Origin: Alphaproteobacteria bacterium
Lineage (GTDB): Bacteria; Pseudomonadota; Alphaproteobacteria; Caulobacterales; Hyphomonadaceae
Assembly (NCBI GenBank): GCA_018827375.1
Contig: JAHJYW010000042.1
Location: 246,013 to 310,012, forward strand
Reading direction: 5' to 3'
Length of the DNA stretch: 64,000 nt
The position numbers and the translations under genes were made by a program. Positions 44,933 through 54,286 of this stretch are shown in pieces. The notes beneath the pieces were generated by a model, which was given only the letters and a program-made list of their open reading frames with translations, did not search any database and was not told the origin of the DNA. The stretch's first letter is position 1; every line of letters begins with the position of its first letter.

Positions 44933-45298
44933 ATGGCGGGCAGGTGGACACGCCGTTTTTGGGATGATGCAGAGAAGCAGCAGATTGTGGCACAGACGCG
45001 GGTGCCGGGTGTGTCGGTCTCGCAGGTTGCGCGGCGTTACGATGTGAACGCCAACCTGGTCTTCAAGTGGCTGCGCGATCCGCGATATGCGGCGACGCAG
45101 GATGAGGCGGGTGAGTTCCTTCCGGTGACGATCGCAACAGATGCGGATCCTTCGAAGGTCACGATCTCACGCCGTCCGGTTGCGGCTTTGGCGGATATGC
45201 GTTTTGAGATCACGACGCCCGGCGGCTGCAAGGTGCGCGTCGAGGGCGGCTTTGATGTCAGCCATATCTATGAACTCGTCCGCAGGTTGGAGCGATGA
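44933..45298 (+). CDS. tnpA: IS66 accessory protein TnpA
   Basis: 121 residues from ATG 44933 (GTG 44909 possible). An N-terminal helix-turn-helix ([40 protein letters not shown]) is followed by a C-terminal [16 protein letters not shown] strand pair. Its stop overlaps the tnpB start by four bases (ATGA). Confidence 0.9.
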   Translation: MAGRWTRRFWDDAEKQQIVAQTRVPGVSVSQVARRYDVNANLVFKWLRDPRYAATQDEAGEFLPVTIATDADPSKVTISRRPVAALADMRFEITTPGGCKVRVEGGFDVSHIYELVRRLER

Positions 45299-45642
45299 TA
45301 CCGGTTCCGGCGTCGACGAAGGTCTGGCTGGCCGCTGGCGTGACCGATATGCGCAAGGGTTTTGGCGGTCTCTCAGCATTGGCCGAGAAGGTTCTTGAGG
45401 AAGATCCCTTCTGCGGACACCTGTTCGTGTTCCGGGGTCGGCGCGGCGATCTTGTGAAGGTGATCTGGTGGGATGGCCAGGGCGCATGCCTGTTTGCCAA
45501 GCGGCTTGAGCGTGGACACTTCGTTTGGCCTTCGGCGAAGAACGGCAAGGTACATCTCAGCCAGGCGCAACTCGCCATGTTACTGGAAGGCATCGACTGG
45601 CGGATTACCAAGCGGACCTGGCGTCCGCTGAAGACGGGGTGA
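45295..45642 (+). CDS. tnpB: IS66 accessory protein TnpB
   Basis: 115 residues with the IS66 Orf2 signature: [57 protein letters not shown]. It is required for transposition in this family; its biochemical role is not settled. Intact. Confidence 0.95.
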   Translation: MIPVPASTKVWLAAGVTDMRKGFGGLSALAEKVLEEDPFCGHLFVFRGRRGDLVKVIWWDGQGACLFAKRLERGHFVWPSAKNGKVHLSQAQLAMLLEGIDWRITKRTWRPLKTG

Positions 45643-45691
45643 AGCGATTTTCGGGATTCACGGGTGGTGCGAACCGGGGTAGTTTCAGATC

Positions 45692-47182
45692 ATGACGGAT
45701 GTAGCTGATCTTCCCGATGACGTTGATGCGCTGAAGGCGATGCTGCTGTCGGCGCGGGCAGAACTACGCGGGCGAGACCTTCTGATCGAGAAGCTGAAGC
45801 TCCAGCTGATGACCCAGTTGCGCAACCGCTTCGGCACATCCTCAGAAGGGATCGAACAACTCCAGCTGATGCTGGAAGACCTGGAGATCACGCGCAGCAC
45901 AGAGGCGCCTGCTGCCGAGACCGAGCCGGCCGCGATGGACAAGCCGGTCCGTAAACCACTTCCTGAACACCTGCCGCGGAGTGAGCATGTCTTGCCCGCG
46001 GGCGAGGCCTGCAATGATTGCGGCGGCAAGCTCAAGAAGGTCGGTGAGGACATCACCGAAGAGCTTGAGTATCTTCCGGGTCGGTTCGTGGTGAATCGCT
46101 ATGTACGCCCCCGCATGGCTTGCACCTGCTGTGACCGGTTCCACCAGGCTCATCTTCCGAGCCGCCCGATCGAACGGGGTCGTCCCGGTCCGGGCCTGCT
46201 CGCGCATGTCCTCGTCTCCAAGTATGCCGACCACCTGCCGCTCTACCGCCAGAGCCAGATCTATGCGCGCGAAGGCGTCGAGCTTGAGCGCTCGACCCTG
46301 TCGGACTGGGTCGGCAAGTCGGTGGCTTTGCTGGAACCCCTGGCCGAGGCGATCGGACGCCATGTGCGCGATGGCACTGCGATCCATGCCGATGACACAC
46401 CGGTCGATGTACTCGCGCCCGGAAACGGAAAGACAAAGACCGGTCGGGTCTGGGTCTATGCACGCGATGAGCGGCCTCACGGATCAGATGCGCCGCCGGC
46501 GGCATTCTACAGGTTCTCAATGGACCGGAAGGGCATCCGTCCCGCGGAGCACCTGAAGGGATATAGCGGGTTCATGCATGCCGATGGCTATGCCGGGTTC
46601 GAAGAACTCTACCGGTCCGGCGACATCACCGAAGTGGCCTGTCTGGCCCATGTCCGCCGCAAGTTCTTCGACATCGCCAGGGCGACCGGCTCGGCTGTTG
46701 CGACCGAAGCGGTAGCGCGCATTGCGACACTCTACGCGGTCGAAGCTGAAGCCCGCGGCCAGCCACCTGACACACGCGCTGCGCTTCGTAAGGCAAAAGC
46801 TCGCCCCGCGTTTGATGAGCTCATCGGCTGGCTGCAATCTGAACTGCCCAAGATCTCTGGCAAGTCGGAGCTGGCGAAGGCTATCCGTTATGCACTAACC
46901 CGTTTGCCGCGGCTCGAAGTCTATCTGTCGAATGGGAACATCGAGATCGATAACAATGCGGCTGAGCGCGGCATGCGGGGCCTCGCCATCGGGCGAAAGA
47001 ACTGGATGTTTGCAGGCTCCGAAGGCGGAGAACATGCCGCTGCCGTCGCCTACACCCTGATCGAGACCGCCAAGCTCAACCAAATCGATCCACAGGCCTG
47101 GCTCACCAATGTCTTGTCCCGGATCGCGGACCACAAGATCAACCGGATCGACGAACTGCTGCCGTGGAACTTCAAAGCCTGA
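45692..47182 (+). CDS. tnpC: IS66 transposase TnpC
   Basis: 496 residues, full length. An N-terminal coiled coil ([20 protein letters not shown]), a Cys-rich zinc module (CNDCGGKL ... ACTCCDRF), the DDE catalytic core ([39 protein letters not shown]) and the IS66 C-terminal helix are present. No frameshift seen, so the element could be active. Confidence 0.96.
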   Translation: MTDVADLPDDVDALKAMLLSARAELRGRDLLIEKLKLQLMTQLRNRFGTSSEGIEQLQLMLEDLEITRSTEAPAAETEPAAMDKPVRKPLPEHLPRSEHVLPAGEACNDCGGKLKKVGEDITEELEYLPGRFVVNRYVRPRMACTCCDRFHQAHLPSRPIERGRPGPGLLAHVLVSKYADHLPLYRQSQIYAREGVELERSTLSDWVGKSVALLEPLAEAIGRHVRDGTAIHADDTPVDVLAPGNGKTKTGRVWVYARDERPHGSDAPPAAFYRFSMDRKGIRPAEHLKGYSGFMHADGYAGFEELYRSGDITEVACLAHVRRKFFDIARATGSAVATEAVARIATLYAVEAEARGQPPDTRAALRKAKARPAFDELIGWLQSELPKISGKSELAKAIRYALTRLPRLEVYLSNGNIEIDNNAAERGMRGLAIGRKNWMFAGSEGGEHAAAVAYTLIETAKLNQIDPQAWLTNVLSRIADHKINRIDELLPWNFKA

Positions 47183-47236
47183 TCAGGTCAAGGGCGGGTT
47201 CGTCGGACGCTTACCCCCGGCTGACCCGGCCGAGCT

Positions 47237-47306
47237 CTGGCAGGCGGGCCATTCGCTACGCTGCGGTCCGCAAAGACCAGGGGTGCATCCAGGCCCCGCC
47301 TGCCAG
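47237..47306. repeat. Strong inverted repeat beyond the IS66 right end
   Basis: CTGGCAGGCGGGCC (47237-47250) is complementary to GGCCCCGCCTGCCAG (47292-47306) with one bulged base. The 41-base loop holds a smaller hairpin GGTC/GACC. The stretch 47215-47418 codes for nothing I recognise. This may be the non-coding end of another mobile element or a structured RNA. Confidence 0.6.
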
Positions 47307-47418
47307 ATACACCCTACAGCAAAATCACAATACAAGGCTGGGTTGGCCTTAAGTTGCTTTGTCACCCAGAGCCCGTTGCGCAGCATAACTGCTTCTCTTG
47401 GGACGATGTCAGAGCTAA

Positions 47419-47481
47419 ATGGATAAAATTTTAGTCAGCGTTTTGGTGCCGACCTACAATGGGGCGTCTTCAACGAGCTGA
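47419..47481 (+). pseudogene. N-terminal remnant of a family 2 glycosyltransferase
   Basis: ATG 47419 begins MDKILVSVLVPTYNGASSTS and stops at 47481. The first 16 residues are exactly the opening strand and loop of a GT2 enzyme, but the rest is gone. Between here and the flippase (47482-47607) nothing is recognisable. Confidence 0.65.
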
Positions 47482-47607
47482 TCTAAAGCAAGTCAATTGT
47501 TCGATGAGTGCAAAGATGAGTCTTCTAAGCCTGTTTGCCTGCGAGAAACTTGCGCGTTTCTGGCAAGAATCACAGAAGACCATCTTAGGTAAATCAGGAA
47601 AAGTCTT

Positions 47608-49098
47608 ATGAAACAAGGTATTTTGAGGCGTGCTGGCGTCGCTGTTTTCCTGAGCGCATTGGGTAATTGGGTGGGCATGTTGGGCGGACTTGCGTCGCTG
47701 GTTATTATAGCAAGGATGGTAGCTCCTGCCGACTACGGTCTGTTTGGAATGGTGCTGGTGACCCTCGCTGTTCCAGAGATCCTGACATCGGGAAGCCTGA
47801 ACGAGAGTCTGATACAGCGAAACGAGCTTAAGCCTGGTCACATCAATTCAGTACTTGCCCAGTCCCTGATCTTGAGTCTTATTCTTTGGGGGATAATACA
47901 GTTGGCCGCGCCGCTCATTGCGGGAATGTTCCAGCAACCTCAGCTTGTTGCAATGATCCGCCTATATTCTTACGTCCTGTTTCTTGCGGCGTTTGCCTCG
48001 GTACCATTTGCTTTGCTGCTACGTGATTTGAAGTATCGCGAGATTACAACAATCGATATTGTCGGAACGTTCGTTGCTCTTGGAGTGGGCATCACCCTCG
48101 CATACTACTTACGGAATGCTTGGGCGCTGCTGTATATGGAACTCGCGCGGCGGGTGGTCAGGTTGGTAATGGTCATGTTCCTGACGAAGTGGCGTCCCTC
48201 GCTTGCGTTCACCCGACAAGATGTGCGCGATCTCGCCCGGTTCAATTCACTGAACATTGCCGTCAAACTTGTAAACCGTGTGCAGCAGTCTATTCCATCT
48301 GCGCTGATTGGTGGGTTTTTAGGTGCTGCGCCGCTCGGCATGTTCAGCATTTCAAACCGGCTGCTTGATCAGGCGCAAGCGGCCCTCATCACACCTTTCT
48401 CGTCAGTATCGATGCCAGTCGCTGCGCAATCCAGGGATAATATGCCGCTCCTGCACCGCGCGATTGGTGGAGCTATTAGACTGTCATCATTGATCGCATT
48501 TCCTACTTTTCTGGGGGGCGTTGCTGTCGCGCCACTTGGTGTGCCCTTTCTTCTCGGCCAACAGTGGCATGCAGCAATCCCATTGATTCAGATTATCTTA
48601 ATTGGGGGAATTAGCGCGCCATCGATTGCTCTGAATTCGGGCATTCTGCTTGGTCTCGGTCGCCCTGACGAGTCTTTGAAATTAATTAGTCTCACCTGTC
48701 TTTCAGCCGCAATTTTAATTTCTCTTGCCATCCCGTTCGGCTTGATGGCTGTGATGTGGGCCACACTTGTTCAACAACTTCTGTTCTGGTTGTTAAGTGC
48801 ATTCTTCGTAAAAAGGGTAACCGGGTTCTCAATGGTCCGTTATTTCTCAAGCAGTATGAGTGCGCTCGTGGCTTCGACGGTAATGGCATTGGTCGTTTGG
48901 GCGACCCGGCTATGCTTGCCGGTAGATTGGCCTGATTTAACTAAACTCGCTATTTTGGTTGTGGTCGGTGTGCCCGTTTATGGGATCGCATTTGCTTGCG
49001 TTAGCCCTCGTCTGGCCAAGCGCGTCTTTCAGGCGTTGGTGCTATTTGCCCAAGGACGTTCAGCTAATGCGATCGCTTTGCTGCGGAATTCCATCTGA
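47608..49098 (+). CDS. Lipopolysaccharide/oligosaccharide flippase (MOP family), copy 1
   Basis: A 496-residue polytopic membrane protein of the Wzx/MviN-like MOP superfamily with about twelve to fourteen helices. It opens with ILRRAGVAVFLSALGNWVGM and carries SGSLNESLIQRNELKPGHIN, LLRDLKYREITTIDIVG and ALLYMELARRVVRLVM. It moves undecaprenyl-linked glycan units across the inner membrane. A second flippase of identical length, clearly paralogous along its whole sequence, lies 1.6 kb downstream. Confidence 0.92.
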   Translation: MKQGILRRAGVAVFLSALGNWVGMLGGLASLVIIARMVAPADYGLFGMVLVTLAVPEILTSGSLNESLIQRNELKPGHINSVLAQSLILSLILWGIIQLAAPLIAGMFQQPQLVAMIRLYSYVLFLAAFASVPFALLLRDLKYREITTIDIVGTFVALGVGITLAYYLRNAWALLYMELARRVVRLVMVMFLTKWRPSLAFTRQDVRDLARFNSLNIAVKLVNRVQQSIPSALIGGFLGAAPLGMFSISNRLLDQAQAALITPFSSVSMPVAAQSRDNMPLLHRAIGGAIRLSSLIAFPTFLGGVAVAPLGVPFLLGQQWHAAIPLIQIILIGGISAPSIALNSGILLGLGRPDESLKLISLTCLSAAILISLAIPFGLMAVMWATLVQQLLFWLLSAFFVKRVTGFSMVRYFSSSMSALVASTVMALVVWATRLCLPVDWPDLTKLAILVVVGVPVYGIAFACVSPRLAKRVFQALVLFAQGRSANAIALLRNSI

Positions 49099-49140
49099 CG
49101 TGTCACTCGGCTAGCCACGCCTTCTGTTGGCATGCGGAGA

Positions 49141-49150
49141 GGGGGGGGGG
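49141..49150. repeat. G10 homopolymer after flippase copy 1
   Basis: Ten consecutive G bases 42 bases past the flippase stop. The gap 49099-49485 (387 bases) holds this tract and no gene I can recognise in either strand. Confidence 0.9.
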
Positions 49151-49485
49151 CTAATTGATTGTATTCAGACAGGTTCCATACTAACGGAAACTCCAAGTAG
49201 AAACGATCCAGTTTATTGGGGGCAAAGCAATATCTGCGGTATGGCCCTGATCAATAAGAGCCGCCGCACCCCTCGCGATGAATGACTCCGAGATCATCGG
49301 GAATGCGGTGAAAAAGCGATCTTCAAGGGCCAGACCTTACATTACGCCGGAACCTATTGACTTCTGTTGGGTTCAAGAGTTGGCGCATTATTTGCTAAGG
49401 GTTGTCAGAGTAAGTTCGCAGCCATGAAGAGTCATGCAAATCCGAGGGTTGAAGTTAGTGGCTATTGTGCATGTCAGGAGAGCTT

Positions 49486-50676
49486 ATGACGAATAACAAA
49501 GTTACAGTCCTGATTTCGACCTTCAACAGATCGGCCTTCCTCGTGGAGAGCATTGAATCAATTCTGGCGCAGACTTGGCCTGTCGATAAGTTCATTGTGA
49601 TCAATGACGGTTCGACTGACGATACACTGGACGTGCTGAAAGCGTATGAGGGCCACGTTGAAGTTCTGTCGAAGCCGAACGGAGGCAAGGCTGCGGCACT
49701 GAACATGGCGCTGAGTTTAGTGCCCGAAGGACTGGTGTGGATTTTCGACGACGACGACGTGGCGCTTCCGGGCGGCCTTGAGACGCTTATGAATCTTCTG
49801 CTTAGCGATCCTGCCGCCAACATGGCTTACGGACGGCATGAACGGTTTACAGTCGATGCAACTGGCACGACCCGTATGCTCGAGGATGGCTATTGGCGCG
49901 ATTGTGAATCCGTCGATTTTCTCACGGCGACACTGGAAGACATGTTCGCTCACCAGCCTGGCATGATCGTTCGCAAGGCGCTGTATGATCTTGTGGGCCC
50001 ATTCGACGAAACCCTCGTGCGGTCGCAGGACTATGAGATGTTGATCCGTCTGGCTCGGATCGCAAAGCCCGTGTCCACGGAAGACTATATATTCCGACAG
50101 CGAATTCACGATGGGGTTAGGGGCACGAAGGACAACCAGGTCGACGCCGATTCAATGTCATCCTCCTGGGCGCAATTCGACAGGATTATATTTCGAAATA
50201 TCCGCCTGACGCTCGAACTTGGCGAATATCTGGCCAAAGGCCAAAAAATGGATAATCCTGCTGCGATACGGCACGCGCTTATTCAGCGTGGCGCTGTAAT
50301 GGCGCGGAAAAAACTTTGGTCCCACGCCTTGGTTGATTTGAAAACTGCTGCGGCTACGAGTGACGCGCCGCTCAAGCATTCTGAAATTACAGCTTTGAGG
50401 GGGGCATTTGCATCGAAATATGGCTGCGATGAAGTGCTGCGAGATTCCAGGTTGGTGGACGAACTGTGCAAGTTGGCTACATCATCGCTGGCGGGGTCTC
50501 GTATTGTCGCCTCGCTCGCGCGCGGGCTAAAATGGCGGGTTCGCTCGGCACTTTTTACCCCAAATCGTTGGAATTCCGTTAGATATTTGCTGCTAATGAC
50601 TAAGCTTAGCAGGGCATCGTCGATGTTTTCGAAGAGCTACCAACCCGACTCGGTCGCTTCGATAAGGCCGTTTTAG
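49486..50676 (+). CDS. Glycosyltransferase family 2
   Basis: 396 residues from ATG 49486, which has AGGAG five bases upstream (49465 is an extension). GT-A motifs are VTVLISTFNRSAFLVESIES, VINDGSTDDT, GGKAAALNMALS, the metal site in WIFDDDDVALPGG and a later QDYEMLIRLA. The C-terminal 150 residues are helical. It ends 17 bases before flippase copy 2, probably the same transcript. Confidence 0.92.
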   Translation: MTNNKVTVLISTFNRSAFLVESIESILAQTWPVDKFIVINDGSTDDTLDVLKAYEGHVEVLSKPNGGKAAALNMALSLVPEGLVWIFDDDDVALPGGLETLMNLLLSDPAANMAYGRHERFTVDATGTTRMLEDGYWRDCESVDFLTATLEDMFAHQPGMIVRKALYDLVGPFDETLVRSQDYEMLIRLARIAKPVSTEDYIFRQRIHDGVRGTKDNQVDADSMSSSWAQFDRIIFRNIRLTLELGEYLAKGQKMDNPAAIRHALIQRGAVMARKKLWSHALVDLKTAAATSDAPLKHSEITALRGAFASKYGCDEVLRDSRLVDELCKLATSSLAGSRIVASLARGLKWRVRSALFTPNRWNSVRYLLLMTKLSRASSMFSKSYQPDSVASIRPF

Positions 50677-50693
50677 AAAGTCGACCGTTCCAA

Positions 50694-52184
50694 ATGACTC
50701 AAAGTTTGCTTCGACGCGCTGGCAAAGCGGTTGTACTGAATGCGCTTGGCAACTGGTTTGGCATGGCAGGCAGCATGCTATCGCTGGTGTTCATCGCGCG
50801 ACTATTGTCTCCGATGGATTTCGGTATTTTTGGCATCACTTTGGTGATTTTTTCCATTCCTGAGATATTAGTATCAGGTAGCCTGAATGATGCATTGATT
50901 CAGCGCCGTGACCTGCAGGCTGGCCATGTAAGTTCCGTTTTCATGCAGGCGCTTGTATTGGCTGCGGTATTCTGGCTGGGCATCAATATTTCGGCGCCAT
51001 GGATAGCGCACGCGTTTAATCACGCTGAGCTTGTGCCGATGATCCGGCTTTTTTCGATATCCCTGTTCATTGGTGCGTTGACGTCAGTTCCAGCGGCGCT
51101 GTTGCAGAGGGATTTGCGTTATAGAGAGATCACTCTGGTTGATGTTCTCGGTACAATTTTTGCTGCCGTGGTCGGTATTGTCCTCGCATTCATGCTCCTA
51201 AGCGCATGGGCCCTGATTTACATGGAACTGGCCCGGCGCGTGGTGCGATTGATTGCCTTTACCGCGATGGCGAAATGGCGGCCCTCGTTCAAGTCCAGCT
51301 GGGCCGAAACGCGGGAGCTCTCCCGTTTCAATTCTCTAAACATGGCCACCAAGGTCGTGGCGGCGGCCGACGGCACTGTTTCGAGGGGCCTGGTAGGCGC
51401 CATTCTCGGCCCGGCCGCACTGGGCATGTTCAATATGGCCGTCCGACTCCTGGACCAGGCGAAGGCCGCCTTCGTAACACCCTTTGCCGCCGTATCCTTG
51501 CCGGTCGCGGCGCAAACGCAATATGACTTGCCGACACTCTACCGCGCTATCGAAGGCGCGATGAAGCTTGCGGCCTTGATTGCGTACCCGACCTTTATCG
51601 GGTCCTGCGTTCTGGCGCCGGTTGCGATCCCGGTCGTCTTTGGAGAGCAATGGATACCTGCCGTCCCAACAATCCAGGTCTTCCTTCTCATGGGGCTTCG
51701 TACACCGACCAGCGCTTTCAATTCAGGCGTTCTGAATGGTGTTGGACGTGTTGATTGGACATTCAAAATCTCGCTTGTAGGCCTGCTGCTGACCGTTTTG
51801 GCCGTTGGCGCGACAATTCACATCAGCCTCGAGGCGGTTGCGCTGGCCATGTTTGGTCAAACGCTCGTGACATGGGCGCTTGGCGCCTATGCAGTCAAAT
51901 CGTCGATCGGATTTCCGATGCGCCGCCAGGTCATCGCTGGTTCATCGGCCTTTTTCGCGTCCATCATCATGGGTGTGATCGTTTGGATCTGCATGAAGCT
52001 GATCGAGAATTCCGTTCACGCTTTGCTGGAAATGGTCATACTCGTCGGCGTCGGCGTCTTGTCCTATGTCGGTGCGCTGTCTTTGCTTTCGCCGACACTG
52101 GCAGGGCGCATTTTGCAGGCCACGATCATGGTGGCTCAAGGGCGCCGGGAAGAGGCTATCGCAATCGCCAAAGGCGCTGTTTAG
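50694..52184 (+). CDS. Lipopolysaccharide/oligosaccharide flippase (MOP family), copy 2
   Basis: 496 residues, the same length as copy 1 and matching it along the full sequence (LLRRAGKAVVLNALGNWFGM, SGSLNDALIQRRDLQAGHVS, LLQRDLRYREITLVDVLG, ALIYMELARRVVRLIA). By eye its DNA is more GC-rich than copy 1, so the two probably did not arise by a recent local duplication. Role: export of lipid-linked glycan units, perhaps of a different repeat unit. Confidence 0.92.
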   Translation: MTQSLLRRAGKAVVLNALGNWFGMAGSMLSLVFIARLLSPMDFGIFGITLVIFSIPEILVSGSLNDALIQRRDLQAGHVSSVFMQALVLAAVFWLGINISAPWIAHAFNHAELVPMIRLFSISLFIGALTSVPAALLQRDLRYREITLVDVLGTIFAAVVGIVLAFMLLSAWALIYMELARRVVRLIAFTAMAKWRPSFKSSWAETRELSRFNSLNMATKVVAAADGTVSRGLVGAILGPAALGMFNMAVRLLDQAKAAFVTPFAAVSLPVAAQTQYDLPTLYRAIEGAMKLAALIAYPTFIGSCVLAPVAIPVVFGEQWIPAVPTIQVFLLMGLRTPTSAFNSGVLNGVGRVDWTFKISLVGLLLTVLAVGATIHISLEAVALAMFGQTLVTWALGAYAVKSSIGFPMRRQVIAGSSAFFASIIMGVIVWICMKLIENSVHALLEMVILVGVGVLSYVGALSLLSPTLAGRILQATIMVAQGRREEAIAIAKGAV

Positions 52185-52199
52185 ACAGCTCTTAACGCC

Positions 52200-53198
52200 T
52201 TAGGATGCGGCCAATATCTTCTCGATTGGCTGCACCTTCGCCTCTCTGTCGGCAAAATGTGGCACAGGCTCCTTGCCAAGCGCATGACGGATAACGCGGG
52301 CGACCAGTGTCGCTCCGATCTGCGGCGGCGCGATGAACGTAGCGCTGATCCCTTGAAGGTCCCGTTGTCTCACCATTTCGATCAGATGCATCCAGGCCCA
52401 GTGTTTGTAGGCCTGCATTTTGTGCTGGGTGATTGACCGCCGTGCTTCCGGCGTAAGGCCGGGGTGCGTGAGGTATTCGCGATCGCGATCAAGCACACGC
52501 CGTAGATCAGCGGAAGCAAACTCCTTTGATAGGGAATTTGGATAATCGACCGAGAAGTACCCGCATGGGTCGATGACGCCAAAGCGGGCGCCCGCCAGCA
52601 AGCAGCGCATGTAGAGATCGTAGTCCTCGGACAAGCGCATGTCTTCGTTGTAGGCGATCTTGTGAGCCTGCAGAAATTCGGTGCGAATGATCGGCTTCAG
52701 GTATCCCAGCTCGCGGCGACTGCCGGTACGTGCATTCAGGTTTTCCAGCGCAAATCGCGCCGCGTCCATCCGAACGAGTCCGATCGGGCTATCCGCCCAC
52801 AGGCGCGTGCCATTTGCCGGAAGAGGGGTGGCGGGCACACGGACAAGATCGTCAGCAACGATATCGAGCTGAGCCTCCGCGCCGATCTCCAGCATTTTCC
52901 TCAGCCGGTCAGGATGCATATAGTCGTCTGCATCAAGGATCGCGATCCAGGGTGTTTTGGCCTCTGATATCGCCCGGTTGCGCGCAGCGGACGGTCCCTG
53001 GTTTCGGTCCTGAACAATCAGCTTCAGGTTTTGATTCTGGTTTGCGCGTTGCTGCACCTTGCTCACGGTCTCATCCTTCGAGCCGTCATCGACAATGATA
53101 ACGTCCACAGCGATGGTCTGTTCGAGCGCGCTATCTAACGCAGCTTCGATTGTCGCTGCGCTATTATAGCTCGGGATTACAATCGTCACGTCCGCCAA
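52200..53198 (-). CDS. Glycosyltransferase family 2
   Basis: 332 residues starting at TTG 53198, seven bases after AGGAG; the frame is open to ATG 53231 without a comparable ribosome site. GT-A motifs are VTIVIPSYNSAATIEAALDS, VIIVDDGSKDETVSK, GPSAARNRAIS and the DxD in WIAILDADDYMHPDRL. The stop is 15 bases from the convergent flippase stop. Confidence 0.91.
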   Translation of the reverse strand: MADVTIVIPSYNSAATIEAALDSALEQTIAVDVIIVDDGSKDETVSKVQQRANQNQNLKLIVQDRNQGPSAARNRAISEAKTPWIAILDADDYMHPDRLRKMLEIGAEAQLDIVADDLVRVPATPLPANGTRLWADSPIGLVRMDAARFALENLNARTGSRRELGYLKPIIRTEFLQAHKIAYNEDMRLSEDYDLYMRCLLAGARFGVIDPCGYFSVDYPNSLSKEFASADLRRVLDRDREYLTHPGLTPEARRSITQHKMQAYKHWAWMHLIEMVRQRDLQGISATFIAPPQIGATLVARVIRHALGKEPVPHFADREAKVQPIEKILAAS

Positions 53199-53284
53199 GT
53201 TATCTCTCCTAGATCCGGCGCGATTACGCATTCAAGGCGGTGTAAATGCAATAAACGCGCCGGAGTATGATCAAAATAGTATTC

Positions 53285-54103
53285 TCATTTCGCTGTCATG
53301 CCGCCATCCACGACGTGTTCCTGCCCGGTGATGTAGCTGGATGCATCACTAGCCAGGAAAACGACCAAAGCGGCAACTTCATCCGGTCGGCCGGCGCGTC
53401 CCATGGGGGCTGACTGAGCGCCGATTGCTTCCACGTCAAAAGCATTTGCGCCAACTTGAGCGGACATTGTGGCGCGTTGCTCTGCACTCATGGTCTCCGC
53501 CATGCGAGTGATGCCCTTTTGCCAAATCGGCGTGTCGATTATGCCAGGATGCACGGAGTTAACCCGAATAGGATAGCCCAGCTGGCCACATTCAACGGCG
53601 GCTGCCTTGGTAAATAGCCGGACGCCTCCCTTGCTTGCGCAATAGGCGCTCACGCCAGATGCGCCTCTCAGACCGGCCACAGATGAGATGTTTATGATTG
53701 ACCCGCCGCTGACTTGCATGGCTTGCATTGCGGCGCGGGTGCCCAGAAACACGCTGTCCATATTGATTGCCATCTGCTTCTGCCAGTCGGCGAGGCTGTA
53801 ATCGAGAATGGCGCCGCCGATTGCCACACCTGCATTATTGACCATGACTGAGGGCGTGCCGAGTTCTTCCTCACATAGAGTCATGATGTCTGACCAACGG
53901 GTTTCATCGACCACATCATGCTTCGCAGCCAGCGCTTTGCCGCCGTCCTGCGTGATAAGTGAGGCGGTTTCCGCCGCGCCCGCCTCATCAATATCGGTAA
54001 CCAATACGGCCGCACCTTCCTTCGCGAGGGCCTGGCAGCAAGCCCTGCCGATGCCGCTGCCCCCACCCGTCACGATTGCCACTCGTCCATCCATGCGCTT
54101 CAT
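53285..54103 (-). CDS. SDR-family oxidoreductase
   Basis: 272 residues, classical SDR: VAIVTGGGSGIGRACCQALA (NAD(P) loop), NNAGVAIGGAI, SSVAGLRGASGVSAYCASKG (Ser, Tyr and Lys catalytic residues) and the C-terminal ASDASSYITGQEHVVDGG. The acidic residue after the second strand (VTDIDEAG) favours NAD over NADP. Resembles hydroxysteroid or cyclohexanol dehydrogenases; substrate unknown. It stands between the polysaccharide region and rpsD. Confidence 0.88.
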   Translation of the reverse strand: MKRMDGRVAIVTGGGSGIGRACCQALAKEGAAVLVTDIDEAGAAETASLITQDGGKALAAKHDVVDETRWSDIMTLCEEELGTPSVMVNNAGVAIGGAILDYSLADWQKQMAINMDSVFLGTRAAMQAMQVSGGSIINISSVAGLRGASGVSAYCASKGGVRLFTKAAAVECGQLGYPIRVNSVHPGIIDTPIWQKGITRMAETMSAEQRATMSAQVGANAFDVEAIGAQSAPMGRAGRPDEVAALVVFLASDASSYITGQEHVVDGGMTAK

Positions 54104-54286
54104 CTTATTCCTCCCATATGATTGTTCTGTTTTTTGTGTTGTTTCAGTAGCAGGCCCACGGCTTGACGCGCCAGCAAATTTGGTGTTCTAGCCGTTCCTT
54201 ATCTACGGGCTGGTGCGGAGCCGCCGTTGAAATCGTGGGTGCGAATGAGCGCCGCCCACCGGCCCGCGTCGAAATGAGGTACTACC

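Larger units (their letters stand above)
44869..47214 (+). mobile_element. IS66-family insertion sequence
   Basis: A 2.3-kb element with the three IS66 genes in order. The ends share AGCGTCCGA (left at 44872; right read inward as GTAAGCGTCCGA from 47214). No 8-bp target duplication is visible, and different broken genes lie on the two sides (IS110 relic, GT2 relic), so an adjacent deletion probably followed insertion. Confidence 0.85.

Noticed and set aside
47222..47260. Continuation of the IS110 gene on the far side of IS66 (minus strand reads LPELGRVSR)
   Set aside because: The string resembles an IS110 passage, but the preceding 250 residues expected from the family are not found upstream, so the match may be chance.
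49099..49485. Possible decayed gene between flippase copy 1 and the GT2 gene
   Set aside because: All frames read by eye have several stops and no familiar motif; treated as non-coding.
24785..53231. Integrative element bounded by a repeat of the tRNA-Gly 3' end
   Set aside because: I could not find a second copy of the tRNA end, an integrase gene or conjugation genes in the window.
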